From positions 1 to 34,605 of the forward strand of contig JAJUHI010000004.1 of the NCBI GenBank assembly GCA_029267955.1: 34,605 bases of DNA, in the 5' to 3' direction. Position 1 is the stretch's first letter, and each line of letters starts with the position of its first letter. This stretch comes from Sporobacter termitidis. GTDB lineage: Bacteria > Bacillota > Clostridia > Oscillospirales > Oscillospiraceae. A model generated the notes under the pieces. It saw only the letters and a list, made by a program, of their open reading frames with translations. It was not told the origin of the DNA and did no database searches. A program made the translations under genes and the position numbers. Below, in pieces: positions 8,373 through 18,619 of this stretch.

Positions 8373-8402
8373 TTGGGGCAGAAACCGGCCAAATTGCATA
8401 AT
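8373..8402 (+). promoter_or_regulatory. Weak candidate promoter for the glucan synthase gene
   Basis: TTGGGG (8373-8378), an 18-nt spacer and CATAAT (8397-8402) lie about 60 nt upstream of the ATG at 8462. The -10 is good and the -35 poor. An AGGAGG at 8444-8449 is the ribosome binding site, with a rather long 12-nt gap to the ATG. Confidence 0.35.
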
Positions 8403-8461
8403 GACGGCCCCCCTGGCAAAAAATATCGTAGATTAGCCGCTTCAGGAGGAATCACCAAAGA

Positions 8462-11400
8462 ATGTCTTATCATGACCACGACAACGTGTCAGCGTATGAG
8501 GACCTAGTAAGATTTGCCCGGGAAACCGCCGGCGCCATCAAAATCGGCGGACGTGTTTCCCCTTCCTATACCGCCAAAACAGCCGAGAACAACCTGACGC
8601 TGATCAAGTCCGTGATGAAGAGCGCTTCGGCTTACGCCGAGGCCCATGTCACGCTGCCCCAGGAGATCGAATGGCTCCTGGATAACTGGTACATCGCCGA
8701 ACGCGAAGGCAAAAGCGCCGTCTTTGACATGAAAACGGCGCCCAAAATGAATACCGTGGCTAATTCCGGCAAGAAAAAGCGCCTTGTGGTCAGCGAAGCC
8801 GCCCTGGCTCTTGTCCGATATGGGCGGGGTTGCGTAACCTCAGACCATATCGAGGTTTTTCTGGACGCCTTCGGCGATATCATCTGCCTGTCGGAAGCCG
8901 AGCTGTCATATTTTATCCCCGCCCTTCGGCTGGAGCTGATCGCCGCCCTGGCCGGCGGCTGCAGAAAGCTGAAAAACGTCATTGCCGGCGGCGCGCCGGA
9001 GGAGGACCTGGCGTGCTTTTTGGGCAGCCTGTTCACCTCGCTGCGGTTTTTGTCCGGCTTTGACGCCTCGTCCATCCTCGAAAACGTCAACCGGGTGGAG
9101 CGCACGCTCCGGTGCGACCCGGCCGGCGTTTATTCCCTGATGGACGAGCAGACCCGGTTCTCCTACCGGCGCGAAATCGCGCATCTTGCCGAAGAGCGCG
9201 GAGAAAACGCCTTTGACGTGGCCGGGCGGATACTCCAGCTGGCCCGGTCATCAAACTGCCATGTGGGCTACTATATCTTCACAAAACCCCTGGGCGAGGC
9301 GAAAAAGGCGCGTTCCGGCGCGCTTTATATCGGCTTTATTATTCTGGCGAGCCTTTTCATCGCGCTGCTGATAAGCTTCTGGCTCGACCAACCGGCCCTG
9401 TCGATTCTCCTTTTGCTGCCGGTGTCGGACTTTATCAAGAACGTCACCGACTACGCCGTACTGCGGTTTGTCAGGCCCCGCCGCATCCCGCGGCTGGAGC
9501 TTTCCGGCGGCGTTCCGGCATCCGGCAAAACCCTTTGCGTCATCTCCCTGCTGCTCACCTCCACCGAGGGTATCCGCCGGGCGGCGGGGCTGTTGGAGGA
9601 ATATAGGCTCGCCAACCGCGACGCCGGAGAAAATCTCTTGTTCGGCATTTTGGGGGACCTGCCCGACGCCGTTTCGGAGAGCCGCCCAGAGGACGAAAAG
9701 CGAGTTTGTACCGCGGCAGAAGAAATCAACCGGCTCAATTCTGCCTACGGCGGCGGTTTTTTTCTTTTTACCCGGGGCCGCCGCTACAACCCGCGGGACC
9801 GGCAGTACACCTGCTGGGAGCGCAAGCGCGGCGCGATTCTGGAGCTGTGCCGCTACCTGCGCGGGCGGGACACCGCCCTGGGCTGCCGGGCGGGGGATGC
9901 CTCAAAGCTGTCGGATATCGTTTATCTCATCACGCTGGATAACGACACGCGCTTGAACGCCGGGGCCGCCAGAGAGCTGATCGGCGCGGCGCTGCACCCC
10001 CTCAACCAGCCGGCGGTCGACGATAACAAAGGTCTTGTCACGGCCGGCTACGGCATCATCCAGCCGCGCATATCGGTGGACCTTGCCGCCGCCAACCAGA
10101 CCGATTACACGCGCATCTTCGCCGGACAGGGCGGCATTGACCCCTACGGCGGGATGACGGGCGACATTTATCAGAACCTCTTCGGCGCGGGGAGCTTTGC
10201 CGGCAAGGGCATCATTCACGTGGGCGCCTACCTGGCCTGTCTCGACGGCTGCTTCCCGGACAATACGGTGTTGTCCCACGATCTTTTGGAGGGCGCGTAT
10301 CTCCGGTGCGGCTTTGCCGGCGATATCGAGCTGACCGACGGCTTCCCCGCCAAGATCACGACCTTTTACGACCGCATGCACCGCTGGACCCGGGGCGACT
10401 GGCAGTCGATGCCCTGGCTCTTCCGCCGCGTGAAGAGGACCGACGGGTCAAAGGCAATAAACCATCTGTGCCAGATCGACCGGTGGAAGATTGCCGACAA
10501 TCTGCGGCGCAGCCTGGTGCCGGTGGCCACCTTTGTCTCCCTGGCCTTGGGGATGCTCTTTTATAACGAGGACTTTCTCTGGGCGGCCGGCATCGCCGTG
10601 ATTGCCGCCGTGTCGCACCTTTTAATCACGTCGGCATCCGGCGTTTTCAGCAAGCGCCACGGCCGCGTCCGGTACCAGACGACGATTGTCAGCGGCTTTA
10701 AGGGCCAGCTGTTGCAGACGGTTATCAAGCTGATTCTGCTGCCTTATGAGGCCTGGGTCTGCCTGCACGCGATTGTGACGGCGCTGCTGCGGATGCTGGT
10801 CACCCACCGCAACATGCTGTCCTGGGTGACGGCGGCGGACTCGGAAAAAAGGATGAAAAACACCCTTGCCCAGGTGGTGGGCAAAATGTGGCCCGCCGTT
10901 TTCATCACCGCCGCCCTGGCGGTGCTCACCCCCTTTTTAGCGGCGCGCGTCGTCGGCGTCATCTGGGCGTTATCACCTTTGATGGTGGTGCATTTAAGCC
11001 GGGACAACCGGAAAAAGCCGAGCTTAAACCCGGAGGACAAGCTGCTGCTGTCCCGTTTTGCCGGCGATATCTGGCGATATTTCGACGAGCTGATGACGTA
11101 CGAGGACAACTGGCTGCCGCCGGACAACTACCAGGAGCAGCCCGCCGTCGGCGTGGCGCACCGGACCTCCCCGACAAACATCGGCCTGGCGCTCATCTCA
11201 GCCTTGGCCGCCCACGACCTGGGCGTGTGTACAAAGGAGCGCGCCATACAGGTAATCAGCCGCCTTTTGGAAACCATGGAAAAGCTGCCGAAATGGCAGG
11301 GACACCTATACAACTGGTACGATACCCTGACCCTGCGGGTCCTGCAGCCGGCATACGTGTCCGCGGTGGACAGCGGCAACCTGGCCGGCTGCCTCATCGC

Positions 11401-14400
11401 CCTGCGGGAAGGGCTATTGGAACTTAATGAGACGGCTCTGGCGTCAAAAGCCGACACGCTGCTGAAGGCGATGAGCTTTACGCCATTGTTTGACAAGAAG
11501 CGACAGCTGTTTTATATCGGCTGGGACATTAACGCCGGCGCGCCCACCCAGGGGTGGTACGACCTTCTGGCCTCCGAGGCGCGGCAGACCAGCTATATCG
11601 CCATCGCCCGGGGCGATATCCCCAGAAAGCACTGGCGACGGCTGGGCCGATCCTTAGTTGCCAAGGACGGATACCGGGGCATGGCCTCCTGGACGGGGAC
11701 AATGTTTGAATACCTGATGCCGGAGCTTTTACTGCCCTGCTACCAAAATTCGCTCATCGACGAGAGCCTGCGTTTTTGCCTGTACGTCCAGAGAAAGCGC
11801 GCCGAAGGGTACCCCTGGGGCATGTCGGAAAGCGCCTTTTACGCCTTTGACCACACATTGAGCTACCGGTATAAGGCCCACGGCGTCCAGCGCCTTGCCC
11901 TCAAGCGCGGCATGGGCCGCGAGGCGGTGGTGTCGCCCTACGCCACCTTCCTTGCCCTGCCTTTAAATCCGAAGGCAGCGATCCAGAACCTCAAGCGCCT
12001 GATGAAGCTCGGCATGGAGGGGCGGTACGGCCTGTATGAGGCGGTGGACTTCACCCCCAGCCGGGTGCGCAGCGCCAGCGGAAAATATGAGATTGTCCGG
12101 ACCTATATGGCCCACCACCTGGGCATGAGCATCGTGGCCATCGACAACGCCGTGAAAAACGGCATCATGCAGCGCCGGTTCATGCGGGACCGGGAGATGG
12201 CCTCCTTTGCCGAGCTTTTACAGGAGAAGGTGCCGGTGGGCGGGATCGTCCTGCGGCAGCCGCCCCGGGACGTGCCGGAAAAGCCCGTCCGCGCCGCCTC
12301 GGCCGACTGGGTGTTCCGGACAACCGCCGTGGATTACAGAAATCCGCGCTGCACGCTGCTGGGCAACGGCGCGTACACCGTTATCGCCGCCGAAACCGGT
12401 CAGACCAGCTCCTTCTGGAACGGCGTGGCCCTCACCCGTACCTCCTTTGACCAACTGGGGCCCGACGCGGGCATGTCTTTCTTCCTCAGCTGCGGCGACG
12501 ACATTGTCTCCCTGCTCCCCTCGCCCATTTTCGACAGAAACGTCCACTATTCCTGCGAGATGACGGGCGCCTTCTGCCGGATTGACGCCAAGAGCGGCAG
12601 TCTTTCTTCCTCTATGACCGTCTGCGTCCCCGAGGACGAGGCCGGCGAAAAGCGGGTTGTCGAAATTTCCTCCGGCGTGCCGCGGGAGGCCGAGCTCATC
12701 TGCTACTTTGAGCCCGTCCTGGCGCAGCAGTCGGATTACGACGCCCATCCGGCCTTTTCCAAGCTCTCTCTGGAATCGGACGTCATCGACGGCGCGGTGG
12801 TCTTCCGTCGGCGGCCCCGGGCCCGGGGCCGCGGCATCGCCCTGGCCTTCGACGCCGACAGGCCCTTTGCCTTTGACACCTCCCGGGAGGCGGCGTTAGG
12901 CCGCGGCGGCCTGTTGTCCCTGCGGCAGTATCTGCTCCGGGAGCCCGGTACGACAACCGGCGCGGTGCTGGACCCCTGCGTCATGGTGCGGCTGAAGCTG
13001 CACCTGACGCCGGACGCCCCCTGCCGGGTCAGCTTCGCCCTGACCACCGCGTCCACCACCCAGGCCGCGGCCGCCGCGGCAAAACGGATACTGCAAAACG
13101 GTGAAAGGCCCGGCATATCCCGCTTAGATGAGACGGCCCAGCGTTTAAAGCTGACCGGCGAGCAGATCGAACGGGCCATGGCGCTGCTGCCGGCGCTGGT
13201 TTACCCCTCGCCGGACCGGGTCATCGACCCGCCGGCGGCCGCCGCTCTTGAAAAAGGGCAGAAAAGCCTCTGGTGCCTGGGCATTTCCGGCGACCTGCCC
13301 ATCATCGCCGCCGTCATTGAGGCCGAGGAGGATATCGAAGGCGGCAAGACGCTGATTCCGCTGCACCGGTTTTTATCGGAAAACGGCGTCGCCTTCGACC
13401 TTGTTTTCCTGGTCCGCGGCGGCGGCGACTACCGGAACACCTTACAGGACAAGGTGATGCAGGCGCTGCGGGAGTACGACCATGACACGCGGGTCGGCGC
13501 CCGGGGCGGCGTGCATCTGGCGGATATGGCGGCCGAAGGCGCCGAGACGGTCCGCGCCGTTGCGGTCTTATCCTATACCGGCGGCCGGCCCGTCATCGTC
13601 GCCCCCCGCCACGACACGACCGGACCCCAGCCCCGCCAGCTGTACGGCGTCAATCAGAGCCAGCCGCTACAGTATTGGTACAACGACGACAACAGCTTCA
13701 GCTTTAATATCCGGGGCCAGCTGCCCTATAACGCCTGGAGCCACATGCTGGCAAATGAGGACTTCGGCTATCTGGCAACGGACGCCGGCACCGGGCACAT
13801 GTGGCACCGCAACGCCCGGGAGAACAAGCTCAACAGCTGGCTCAACGACAGCCTTGCCACCGTTGGGACGGAACGGCTGGAGCTTTTATCCGGCGGCGAG
13901 GGCACGCCGGGCGGAGAGAAGATATCCCTTTTCGCTGCGCCCGACGGCTATGACTGCCGCGTCACCTACGGCTTCGGCTGGGCGGAATGGAAAAAAACGA
14001 TCGGCGGCGTCGAGTATACAACGACGGCTTTTGTGCCCCGCGATGTGCCGGCGCGTGTTTTCATCATCGAATCCTCGTCGCCGGACCCCTTTGAGGTCGC
14101 CTACGGCACGGAGCTTGTCATGGCCCCGGACCCGGAGGACGCCGTCTATGTGACCACCTCGCGGACCGGCGACGTCATCTCCGCGCGCAACGCCTACAAC
14201 GCCGACTTTCCTGACACCGTGTTCCATCTGACGGCGTCGTCGCCGGAGAAGGCGTTTACCTGCTCCCGCACCAGCTGGCTGTCCGGCGTCTACGACGGCT
14301 GGACCGGCACGGGGATACTCCCATGCGCGGCGGCGGTGTATATGGCGGAGAAAGCCCTGGTCATCGTCACGGGCTGCGACAGCCCCGAGGCGCTCCGGCA

Positions 14401-15934
14401 GCTAGCTAACCCCGAAACGGCGCGGAAAAAGCTGCGGGAGACCGTCGATTATTGGCAGGACGTCACCGGCAAGCTGACGGTCAACACCCCCTGCGAGCAC
14501 CTCAACCGCTATATCAACGGCTGGGCCGTCTATCAGGCCCTCTGCTGCCGCGTCTACGGACGCAGCTCGCTGTATCAGAGCGGCGGCGCCTACGGCTTCA
14601 GGGACCAGCTGCAGGACATCACGGCCCTTGTGGACGCCGTTCCGGAGGCGGCGCGGCAGCACCTGATCCGGGCCGCCCGCCATCAGTTTTTGGAGGGCGA
14701 CGTCCAGCACTGGTGGCACCCCGTCAAGAGCGACGGCTTCCACGGCGACAAGGGCGTCCGGACCCGCTGCAGCGACGACCTGCTCTGGCTGCCCTACGCC
14801 CTGTGCGTCTACGCCGAAAAGACCGGCGACATGTCCATCTTTTCAGAAAAGGCGGGCTATATCGAATCACAGCCCCTGGGCGAGGACGAGGACGAGCGCT
14901 ACGAGCAGCCCAGATTGTCGGAGAAGACCGAAACGCTCTTAGAGCACGCCGTCCGGGCCGTGGACCTTGTCCTAAAGCGCGGCACCGGCCGCCACGGCCT
15001 GAACCTGATGGGCACCGGCGACTGGAACGACGGGATGAATCTGGTGGGGGCCGGCGGCGCCGGCGAAAGCGGCTGGCTGACCTGGTTTACCGTTGTGACG
15101 GCGACCAAAATGGCCGCCGTCTGCCGGGCGTACCAAAACCCGGGGGCCGCCGCCCGGTTTACGGAAGCCGCCGAAACCCTGAAAAAGGCCGCCGAGGCCG
15201 CCTGGGACGGCGACTGGTTCATCCGCGGCTACTACGACGACGGCACGCCCCTGGGCTCCTGCGCGTCGGAGGAGTGCCGGATCGACTCCATTGCCCAGAG
15301 CTTTGCCGCCCTGGCCGGTGCCGAGGCCGGCAAGACGCGGACGGCGCTCTCCTCCGCCGTGGACAGGCTTTTCGACCGGGAAAACCGCATCGTCCGGCTG
15401 TTCGACCCGCCCTTTGCCAAGGGCTTGACAACCCCGGGCTATATCAAGGGCTACAGCCCCGGCTTCCGGGAAAACGGCGGACAATACACCCACGGGGCCA
15501 TCTGGCTGGCCATGGGCCTGTTTATCGCCGGAATGACAGATTTAGGCTGGGAGCTGTTGGAGGCGCTCCTGCCCCAAGGCCGGCCCAACGAGGTATATAG
15601 GACCGAGCCGTATGTGCTGGCGGCGGACGTCTACACAGCGGCCGGCCACGTGGGCCGCGGCGGCTGGACCTGGTACACCGGGGCCGCCGGCTGGTTTTAC
15701 CGGGTGGCTGTTGAAAACCTGCTGGGGCTGAACCTGAAAGACGGCAGGCTGCATGTTTCTCCCGCGCTTCCTTCCGGCTGGGACGGCTATGAAGCCGTCT
15801 GGCGGAATAACGGAGCCATATACCGCATCACCGTCCGGGACGGGCGCGTCACGGTCTGTCAGGACGGCGGGCCGGACACCGGCGGCGGGGTGATCGTCGA
15901 CGCCGACGCAGAAATGACGGAATTTCAAAAATAG
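8462..15934 (+). CDS. Cyclic beta-1,2-glucan synthase-like protein (NdvB/ChvB type)
   Basis: A 2490-residue multidomain membrane enzyme expected to polymerise glucose from UDP-glucose into beta-1,2-glucan, cyclise it and trim it. An N-terminal helical region (1 to about 280) and a membrane hairpin (about 285-335) precede a GT84-type glycosyltransferase with LDNDTRL (about residue 492), HDLLEGAYLRCG (about 605) and RMHRWTRGDWQ (about 640), the last like the QxxRW product motif. Membrane segments follow (about 685-845). The middle region (about 860-1270) holds the glucoamylase-like cyclisation domain, with SPTNIGLALIS and YPWGMSESAFYAFD. The C-terminal half (about 1300-2480) is a GH94-type phosphorylase with the catalytic-Asp motif GDWNDGMN near residue 2185. 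Proteobacterial homologues have about 2800 residues, so this is compact. No dedicated exporter gene is adjacent. Confidence 0.88.
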   Translation: MSYHDHDNVSAYEDLVRFARETAGAIKIGGRVSPSYTAKTAENNLTLIKSVMKSASAYAEAHVTLPQEIEWLLDNWYIAEREGKSAVFDMKTAPKMNTVANSGKKKRLVVSEAALALVRYGRGCVTSDHIEVFLDAFGDIICLSEAELSYFIPALRLELIAALAGGCRKLKNVIAGGAPEEDLACFLGSLFTSLRFLSGFDASSILENVNRVERTLRCDPAGVYSLMDEQTRFSYRREIAHLAEERGENAFDVAGRILQLARSSNCHVGYYIFTKPLGEAKKARSGALYIGFIILASLFIALLISFWLDQPALSILLLLPVSDFIKNVTDYAVLRFVRPRRIPRLELSGGVPASGKTLCVISLLLTSTEGIRRAAGLLEEYRLANRDAGENLLFGILGDLPDAVSESRPEDEKRVCTAAEEINRLNSAYGGGFFLFTRGRRYNPRDRQYTCWERKRGAILELCRYLRGRDTALGCRAGDASKLSDIVYLITLDNDTRLNAGAARELIGAALHPLNQPAVDDNKGLVTAGYGIIQPRISVDLAAANQTDYTRIFAGQGGIDPYGGMTGDIYQNLFGAGSFAGKGIIHVGAYLACLDGCFPDNTVLSHDLLEGAYLRCGFAGDIELTDGFPAKITTFYDRMHRWTRGDWQSMPWLFRRVKRTDGSKAINHLCQIDRWKIADNLRRSLVPVATFVSLALGMLFYNEDFLWAAGIAVIAAVSHLLITSASGVFSKRHGRVRYQTTIVSGFKGQLLQTVIKLILLPYEAWVCLHAIVTALLRMLVTHRNMLSWVTAADSEKRMKNTLAQVVGKMWPAVFITAALAVLTPFLAARVVGVIWALSPLMVVHLSRDNRKKPSLNPEDKLLLSRFAGDIWRYFDELMTYEDNWLPPDNYQEQPAVGVAHRTSPTNIGLALISALAAHDLGVCTKERAIQVISRLLETMEKLPKWQGHLYNWYDTLTLRVLQPAYVSAVDSGNLAGCLIALREGLLELNETALASKADTLLKAMSFTPLFDKKRQLFYIGWDINAGAPTQGWYDLLASEARQTSYIAIARGDIPRKHWRRLGRSLVAKDGYRGMASWTGTMFEYLMPELLLPCYQNSLIDESLRFCLYVQRKRAEGYPWGMSESAFYAFDHTLSYRYKAHGVQRLALKRGMGREAVVSPYATFLALPLNPKAAIQNLKRLMKLGMEGRYGLYEAVDFTPSRVRSASGKYEIVRTYMAHHLGMSIVAIDNAVKNGIMQRRFMRDREMASFAELLQEKVPVGGIVLRQPPRDVPEKPVRAASADWVFRTTAVDYRNPRCTLLGNGAYTVIAAETGQTSSFWNGVALTRTSFDQLGPDAGMSFFLSCGDDIVSLLPSPIFDRNVHYSCEMTGAFCRIDAKSGSLSSSMTVCVPEDEAGEKRVVEISSGVPREAELICYFEPVLAQQSDYDAHPAFSKLSLESDVIDGAVVFRRRPRARGRGIALAFDADRPFAFDTSREAALGRGGLLSLRQYLLREPGTTTGAVLDPCVMVRLKLHLTPDAPCRVSFALTTASTTQAAAAAAKRILQNGERPGISRLDETAQRLKLTGEQIERAMALLPALVYPSPDRVIDPPAAAALEKGQKSLWCLGISGDLPIIAAVIEAEEDIEGGKTLIPLHRFLSENGVAFDLVFLVRGGGDYRNTLQDKVMQALREYDHDTRVGARGGVHLADMAAEGAETVRAVAVLSYTGGRPVIVAPRHDTTGPQPRQLYGVNQSQPLQYWYNDDNSFSFNIRGQLPYNAWSHMLANEDFGYLATDAGTGHMWHRNARENKLNSWLNDSLATVGTERLELLSGGEGTPGGEKISLFAAPDGYDCRVTYGFGWAEWKKTIGGVEYTTTAFVPRDVPARVFIIESSSPDPFEVAYGTELVMAPDPEDAVYVTTSRTGDVISARNAYNADFPDTVFHLTASSPEKAFTCSRTSWLSGVYDGWTGTGILPCAAAVYMAEKALVIVTGCDSPEALRQLANPETARKKLRETVDYWQDVTGKLTVNTPCEHLNRYINGWAVYQALCCRVYGRSSLYQSGGAYGFRDQLQDITALVDAVPEAARQHLIRAARHQFLEGDVQHWWHPVKSDGFHGDKGVRTRCSDDLLWLPYALCVYAEKTGDMSIFSEKAGYIESQPLGEDEDERYEQPRLSEKTETLLEHAVRAVDLVLKRGTGRHGLNLMGTGDWNDGMNLVGAGGAGESGWLTWFTVVTATKMAAVCRAYQNPGAAARFTEAAETLKKAAEAAWDGDWFIRGYYDDGTPLGSCASEECRIDSIAQSFAALAGAEAGKTRTALSSAVDRLFDRENRIVRLFDPPFAKGLTTPGYIKGYSPGFRENGGQYTHGAIWLAMGLFIAGMTDLGWELLEALLPQGRPNEVYRTEPYVLAADVYTAAGHVGRGGWTWYTGAAGWFYRVAVENLLGLNLKDGRLHVSPALPSGWDGYEAVWRNNGAIYRITVRDGRVTVCQDGGPDTGGGVIVDADAEMTEFQK

Positions 15935-15946
15935 CCGCAAAAATAA

Positions 15947-15976
15947 TTACCAAAGTTTATGAAAAAGTAGTATAAT
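15947..15976 (+). promoter_or_regulatory. Candidate sigma-A promoter for the M16-lgt operon
   Basis: A perfect TATAAT (15971-15976) is preceded 18 nt upstream by TTACCA (15947-15952). It lies between the glucan synthase stop and the ATG at 16024, about 48 nt ahead of that start. Confidence 0.6.
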
Positions 15977-16023
15977 AGATTTAATAAGCGCTCGACCCGA
16001 GACTGATTCTGCGGAGGCTGTCT

Positions 16024-17328
16024 ATGCAGGAAGTTTTACGAAAGCAAATCATGCCCGACACGCACCTGACCTGCGTGAAAACGGACAAATTCAAAACCTG
16101 TACCTTATCGGTCAATTTGATCGCCCCCTTGGACAGGGAGGCCGCGCCCAAAAACGCGCTGCTGCCGAAGGTGCTGCTGCGGGGCACCGCGGCCCACCCA
16201 GACATGGCGCAGCTCAACGCCGCCCTGGACGAACTCTACGGCGCCCGCATCGTGCCCTTAATCCGCAAAAAGGGCGAGAACCACTGCGTGGGCTTTTTGG
16301 CCGACTTTATCGACGACGATTTCGTGCCGGCTGACGAGCGGATTCTCGAAAAAACCGCCGCCCTGTTGGGCGAGGTGCTGCTATCCCCCACCACCCACGG
16401 CGGCCTGCTGCGCGCCGATTATGTGGACGGCGAGAAGAAAAATCTCATCGACGAGATCCGCGCCGGCATCAACGACAAGCGCAGCTACGCCCTGGACCGG
16501 CTCTTTGAGCTGATGTGCGACAAGGAGCGCTTCGGCGTGCACAAGCTGGGCGACGAGGCCCGCGCCGCGGAGATCACCCCCATGTCCCTCACCCGCCATT
16601 ACCAGAGCCTGTTGTCCGGCGCCCGCGTGGAGGTCTTCTACTGCGGCGCCCACGACCCGGCCCGCGTGGAGGCCGCGGTCCTGTCCGCCCTGGCCGCCCT
16701 GCCCCGATCGGGCCCGGCGACGCCCGTGACAACGGACGTCCGGCTGGAGGCTGTTACAAAGGAGCCGCGGGTCTTTACGGATAAGCTGGACGTCAACCAG
16801 GGCAAGCTGACCATCGGCTTCCGGCTCGGAAAGAGCATGCTGTCGCCCAACTACGCGGCGCTCATGGTCTTCAACGCCGCCTACGGCGGCTCCGTGACCT
16901 CCAAGCTTTTCCTCAACGTCCGCGAAAAGCTGTCCCTTTGCTATTACGCCAGCTCCCTGATTGAAAAGCACAAGGGCGTCATGGCCGTGTCCTCCGGCGT
17001 GGAGTGCACCAAGTTCGAGGTCGCGCAGAATGAAATCCTGGCCCAGCTGGACGCCATGAAAAAGGGCGATATCAGCGACTGGGAGCTCTTGTCCGCCAAA
17101 CGCGCGGTCATCACCTCCATCAAGGCCAACATGGATAAGCCCGCCGGGCTTGAGGAGATGTTCTTTGACCAGACCATCGCCTCCATCAAAATCACGCCGG
17201 ACGAGCTGGCGGCGCTGGCCGACAGCGTCACCGCCGGCGAAATATCGGAGATCGCGTCCGGCGTGGAGCTGGACAGCATCTACTACCTGACCTGCCTGGA
17301 CAACGGAGGTGACGCCCATGAAAACTAA
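16024..17328 (+). CDS. yfmF: M16 peptidase-like protein, YfmF type (inactive partner)
   Basis: A 434-residue protein of the M16 (pitrilysin/processing peptidase) fold, with ATG 16024 preceded by GGAGG. The domain pattern is M16-like: an N-terminal half around LNAALDELYGARIVPLIRKKG and a C-terminal half with FNAAYGGSVTSKLFLNVREK, which resembles the conserved 'GG...SrLf..vRek' segment. The zinc motif HxxEH (or inverted HxxxH forms) is absent, so it cannot be an independent metallopeptidase. M16B enzymes often work as one active and one inactive subunit, and the next gene supplies the HxxEH. Database products of this pair are labelled EF-P 5-aminopentanol modification-associated proteins YfmF/YfmH; the link to EF-P comes from that naming, not from anything visible here. 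No signal peptide. Confidence 0.85.
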   Translation: MQEVLRKQIMPDTHLTCVKTDKFKTCTLSVNLIAPLDREAAPKNALLPKVLLRGTAAHPDMAQLNAALDELYGARIVPLIRKKGENHCVGFLADFIDDDFVPADERILEKTAALLGEVLLSPTTHGGLLRADYVDGEKKNLIDEIRAGINDKRSYALDRLFELMCDKERFGVHKLGDEARAAEITPMSLTRHYQSLLSGARVEVFYCGAHDPARVEAAVLSALAALPRSGPATPVTTDVRLEAVTKEPRVFTDKLDVNQGKLTIGFRLGKSMLSPNYAALMVFNAAYGGSVTSKLFLNVREKLSLCYYASSLIEKHKGVMAVSSGVECTKFEVAQNEILAQLDAMKKGDISDWELLSAKRAVITSIKANMDKPAGLEEMFFDQTIASIKITPDELAALADSVTAGEISEIASGVELDSIYYLTCLDNGGDAHEN

Positions 17329-18592
17329 ATGCTACGACCGGATCGGCGAACAGGTCTACAGCGAAAAGCTGGAAAACGGCCTGACGGTTTTTGTCGTCCG
17401 CAAGCAGGGCTACAACAAGAAATACGCCTTCTTCGCCACCGATTACGGCGGCGCGGACCGGCGCTTCAAGCTGGGCGGCCGCTGGCTGGACACGCCCATG
17501 GGCGTGGCGCATTTCTTGGAGCACAAGATGTTTGATACCGAGGACGGGAACGCCCTGGCGGAGCTGTCCGCCAACGGCGCGTCCCCCAACGCCTTCACCT
17601 CCACGGACATCACCGCCTATTTCTTTGAGAGCATCGAGAAGTTCCAGGAGAATCTGGAGATTCTGCTGAGCTTTGTCTCCATCCCCTATTTCACGCCCGA
17701 AAGCGTCCAGAAGGAGCAGGGCATCATCGGCCAGGAGATCCGCATGACGGAGGATGAGCCGGACTACGCGGTCTACTACGGCCTGATGAAGGCGCTTTAC
17801 AAGCACAATCCCCTGCGGGACTCCGTGGCCGGGACGGTGGAGAGCATCGCGGAAATCACGGCGGACACCCTCTACAGCTGCCACAAGGTGTTCTACAACC
17901 CCTCCAACATGGTGCTCGTCGTCGCCGGCGACGTGGACCCGGAGCAGATCACCGCCGCCGCGCGCAAAATCCTGCCCAAGGAGCCCGGCGAACTGCCCCA
18001 GCGGGATTACGGGCCGGCGGAGGCCATGACGCCGGAGTCCGGCCGGTTTGAGGCGCGCATGGAGGTCAGCATCCCCATCTTCCTGATGGGCTGCAAGGCC
18101 ATACCGCCGGTCAAGGACATTGACTTTTTGCGCCAGGAGCTCATCGGCACCCTCGCCATGGATATCCTGGCCGGCCGCTCCTCCCCACTGTTTCTGAAAA
18201 TGTACGAGGAGGGCCTTATCAACAACAACTTCTCCGCAGCCTACGAATACGCCGCCGGGGCCGCCTGCACCATCGCGGGCGGCGAGAGCGCCAACCCCGA
18301 CAGGGTGTTTGAGCTCTACAAACAGGCCGCCGGCGACCTGGCCGCGAAAGGGCCGGACCCGGAGCTGTTCAACCGGCTCAAAAAGGCCATGCAGGGCCGC
18401 CAGCTGCGCTCCTTAAATTCCTTTGAGACCATCTGCTACAATACCGCCCGGGGCTATTTCAGGGGCTACGACGCCTTCCAGGCCCCGGAGGTACTGGCCG
18501 CAGTCACCCGGGAGGACATTACGGCCTTTGCCAGAGACAACCTCCGCAGCGGGGACATGGCCCTCTCCGTCATCCTGCCGAAAAACGCCTGA
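17318..18592 (+). CDS. yfmH: M16 family metallopeptidase, YfmH type
   Basis: A 424-residue zinc metallopeptidase subunit. I choose ATG 17318 because GGAGGT ends at 17310; the in-frame GTG at 17309 lies inside that site. The zinc-binding motif H65-F-L-E68-H69 is intact and E140 in IIGQEIRM is the likely third ligand about 75 residues on. The C-terminal M16 domain contains AMDILAGRSSPLFLKMYEEG, the usual conserved segment. The gene overlaps the YfmF-type gene by 11 nt, so the two are almost certainly made together and form a heterodimer with this as the catalytic subunit. Cytoplasmic, with no signal peptide. Natural substrate unknown. Confidence 0.88.
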   Translation: MKTKCYDRIGEQVYSEKLENGLTVFVVRKQGYNKKYAFFATDYGGADRRFKLGGRWLDTPMGVAHFLEHKMFDTEDGNALAELSANGASPNAFTSTDITAYFFESIEKFQENLEILLSFVSIPYFTPESVQKEQGIIGQEIRMTEDEPDYAVYYGLMKALYKHNPLRDSVAGTVESIAEITADTLYSCHKVFYNPSNMVLVVAGDVDPEQITAAARKILPKEPGELPQRDYGPAEAMTPESGRFEARMEVSIPIFLMGCKAIPPVKDIDFLRQELIGTLAMDILAGRSSPLFLKMYEEGLINNNFSAAYEYAAGAACTIAGGESANPDRVFELYKQAAGDLAAKGPDPELFNRLKKAMQGRQLRSLNSFETICYNTARGYFRGYDAFQAPEVLAAVTREDITAFARDNLRSGDMALSVILPKNA

Positions 18593-18619
18593 TACCCGGG
18601 CCCGGAAGGAGGTTTCCTA

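Noticed and set aside
14452-15600. A 382-codon frame inside the glucan synthase gene on the same strand
   Set aside because: An out-of-frame shadow of the GH94-coding region; its sequence is Arg/Pro/Gly-rich with no ribosome binding site.
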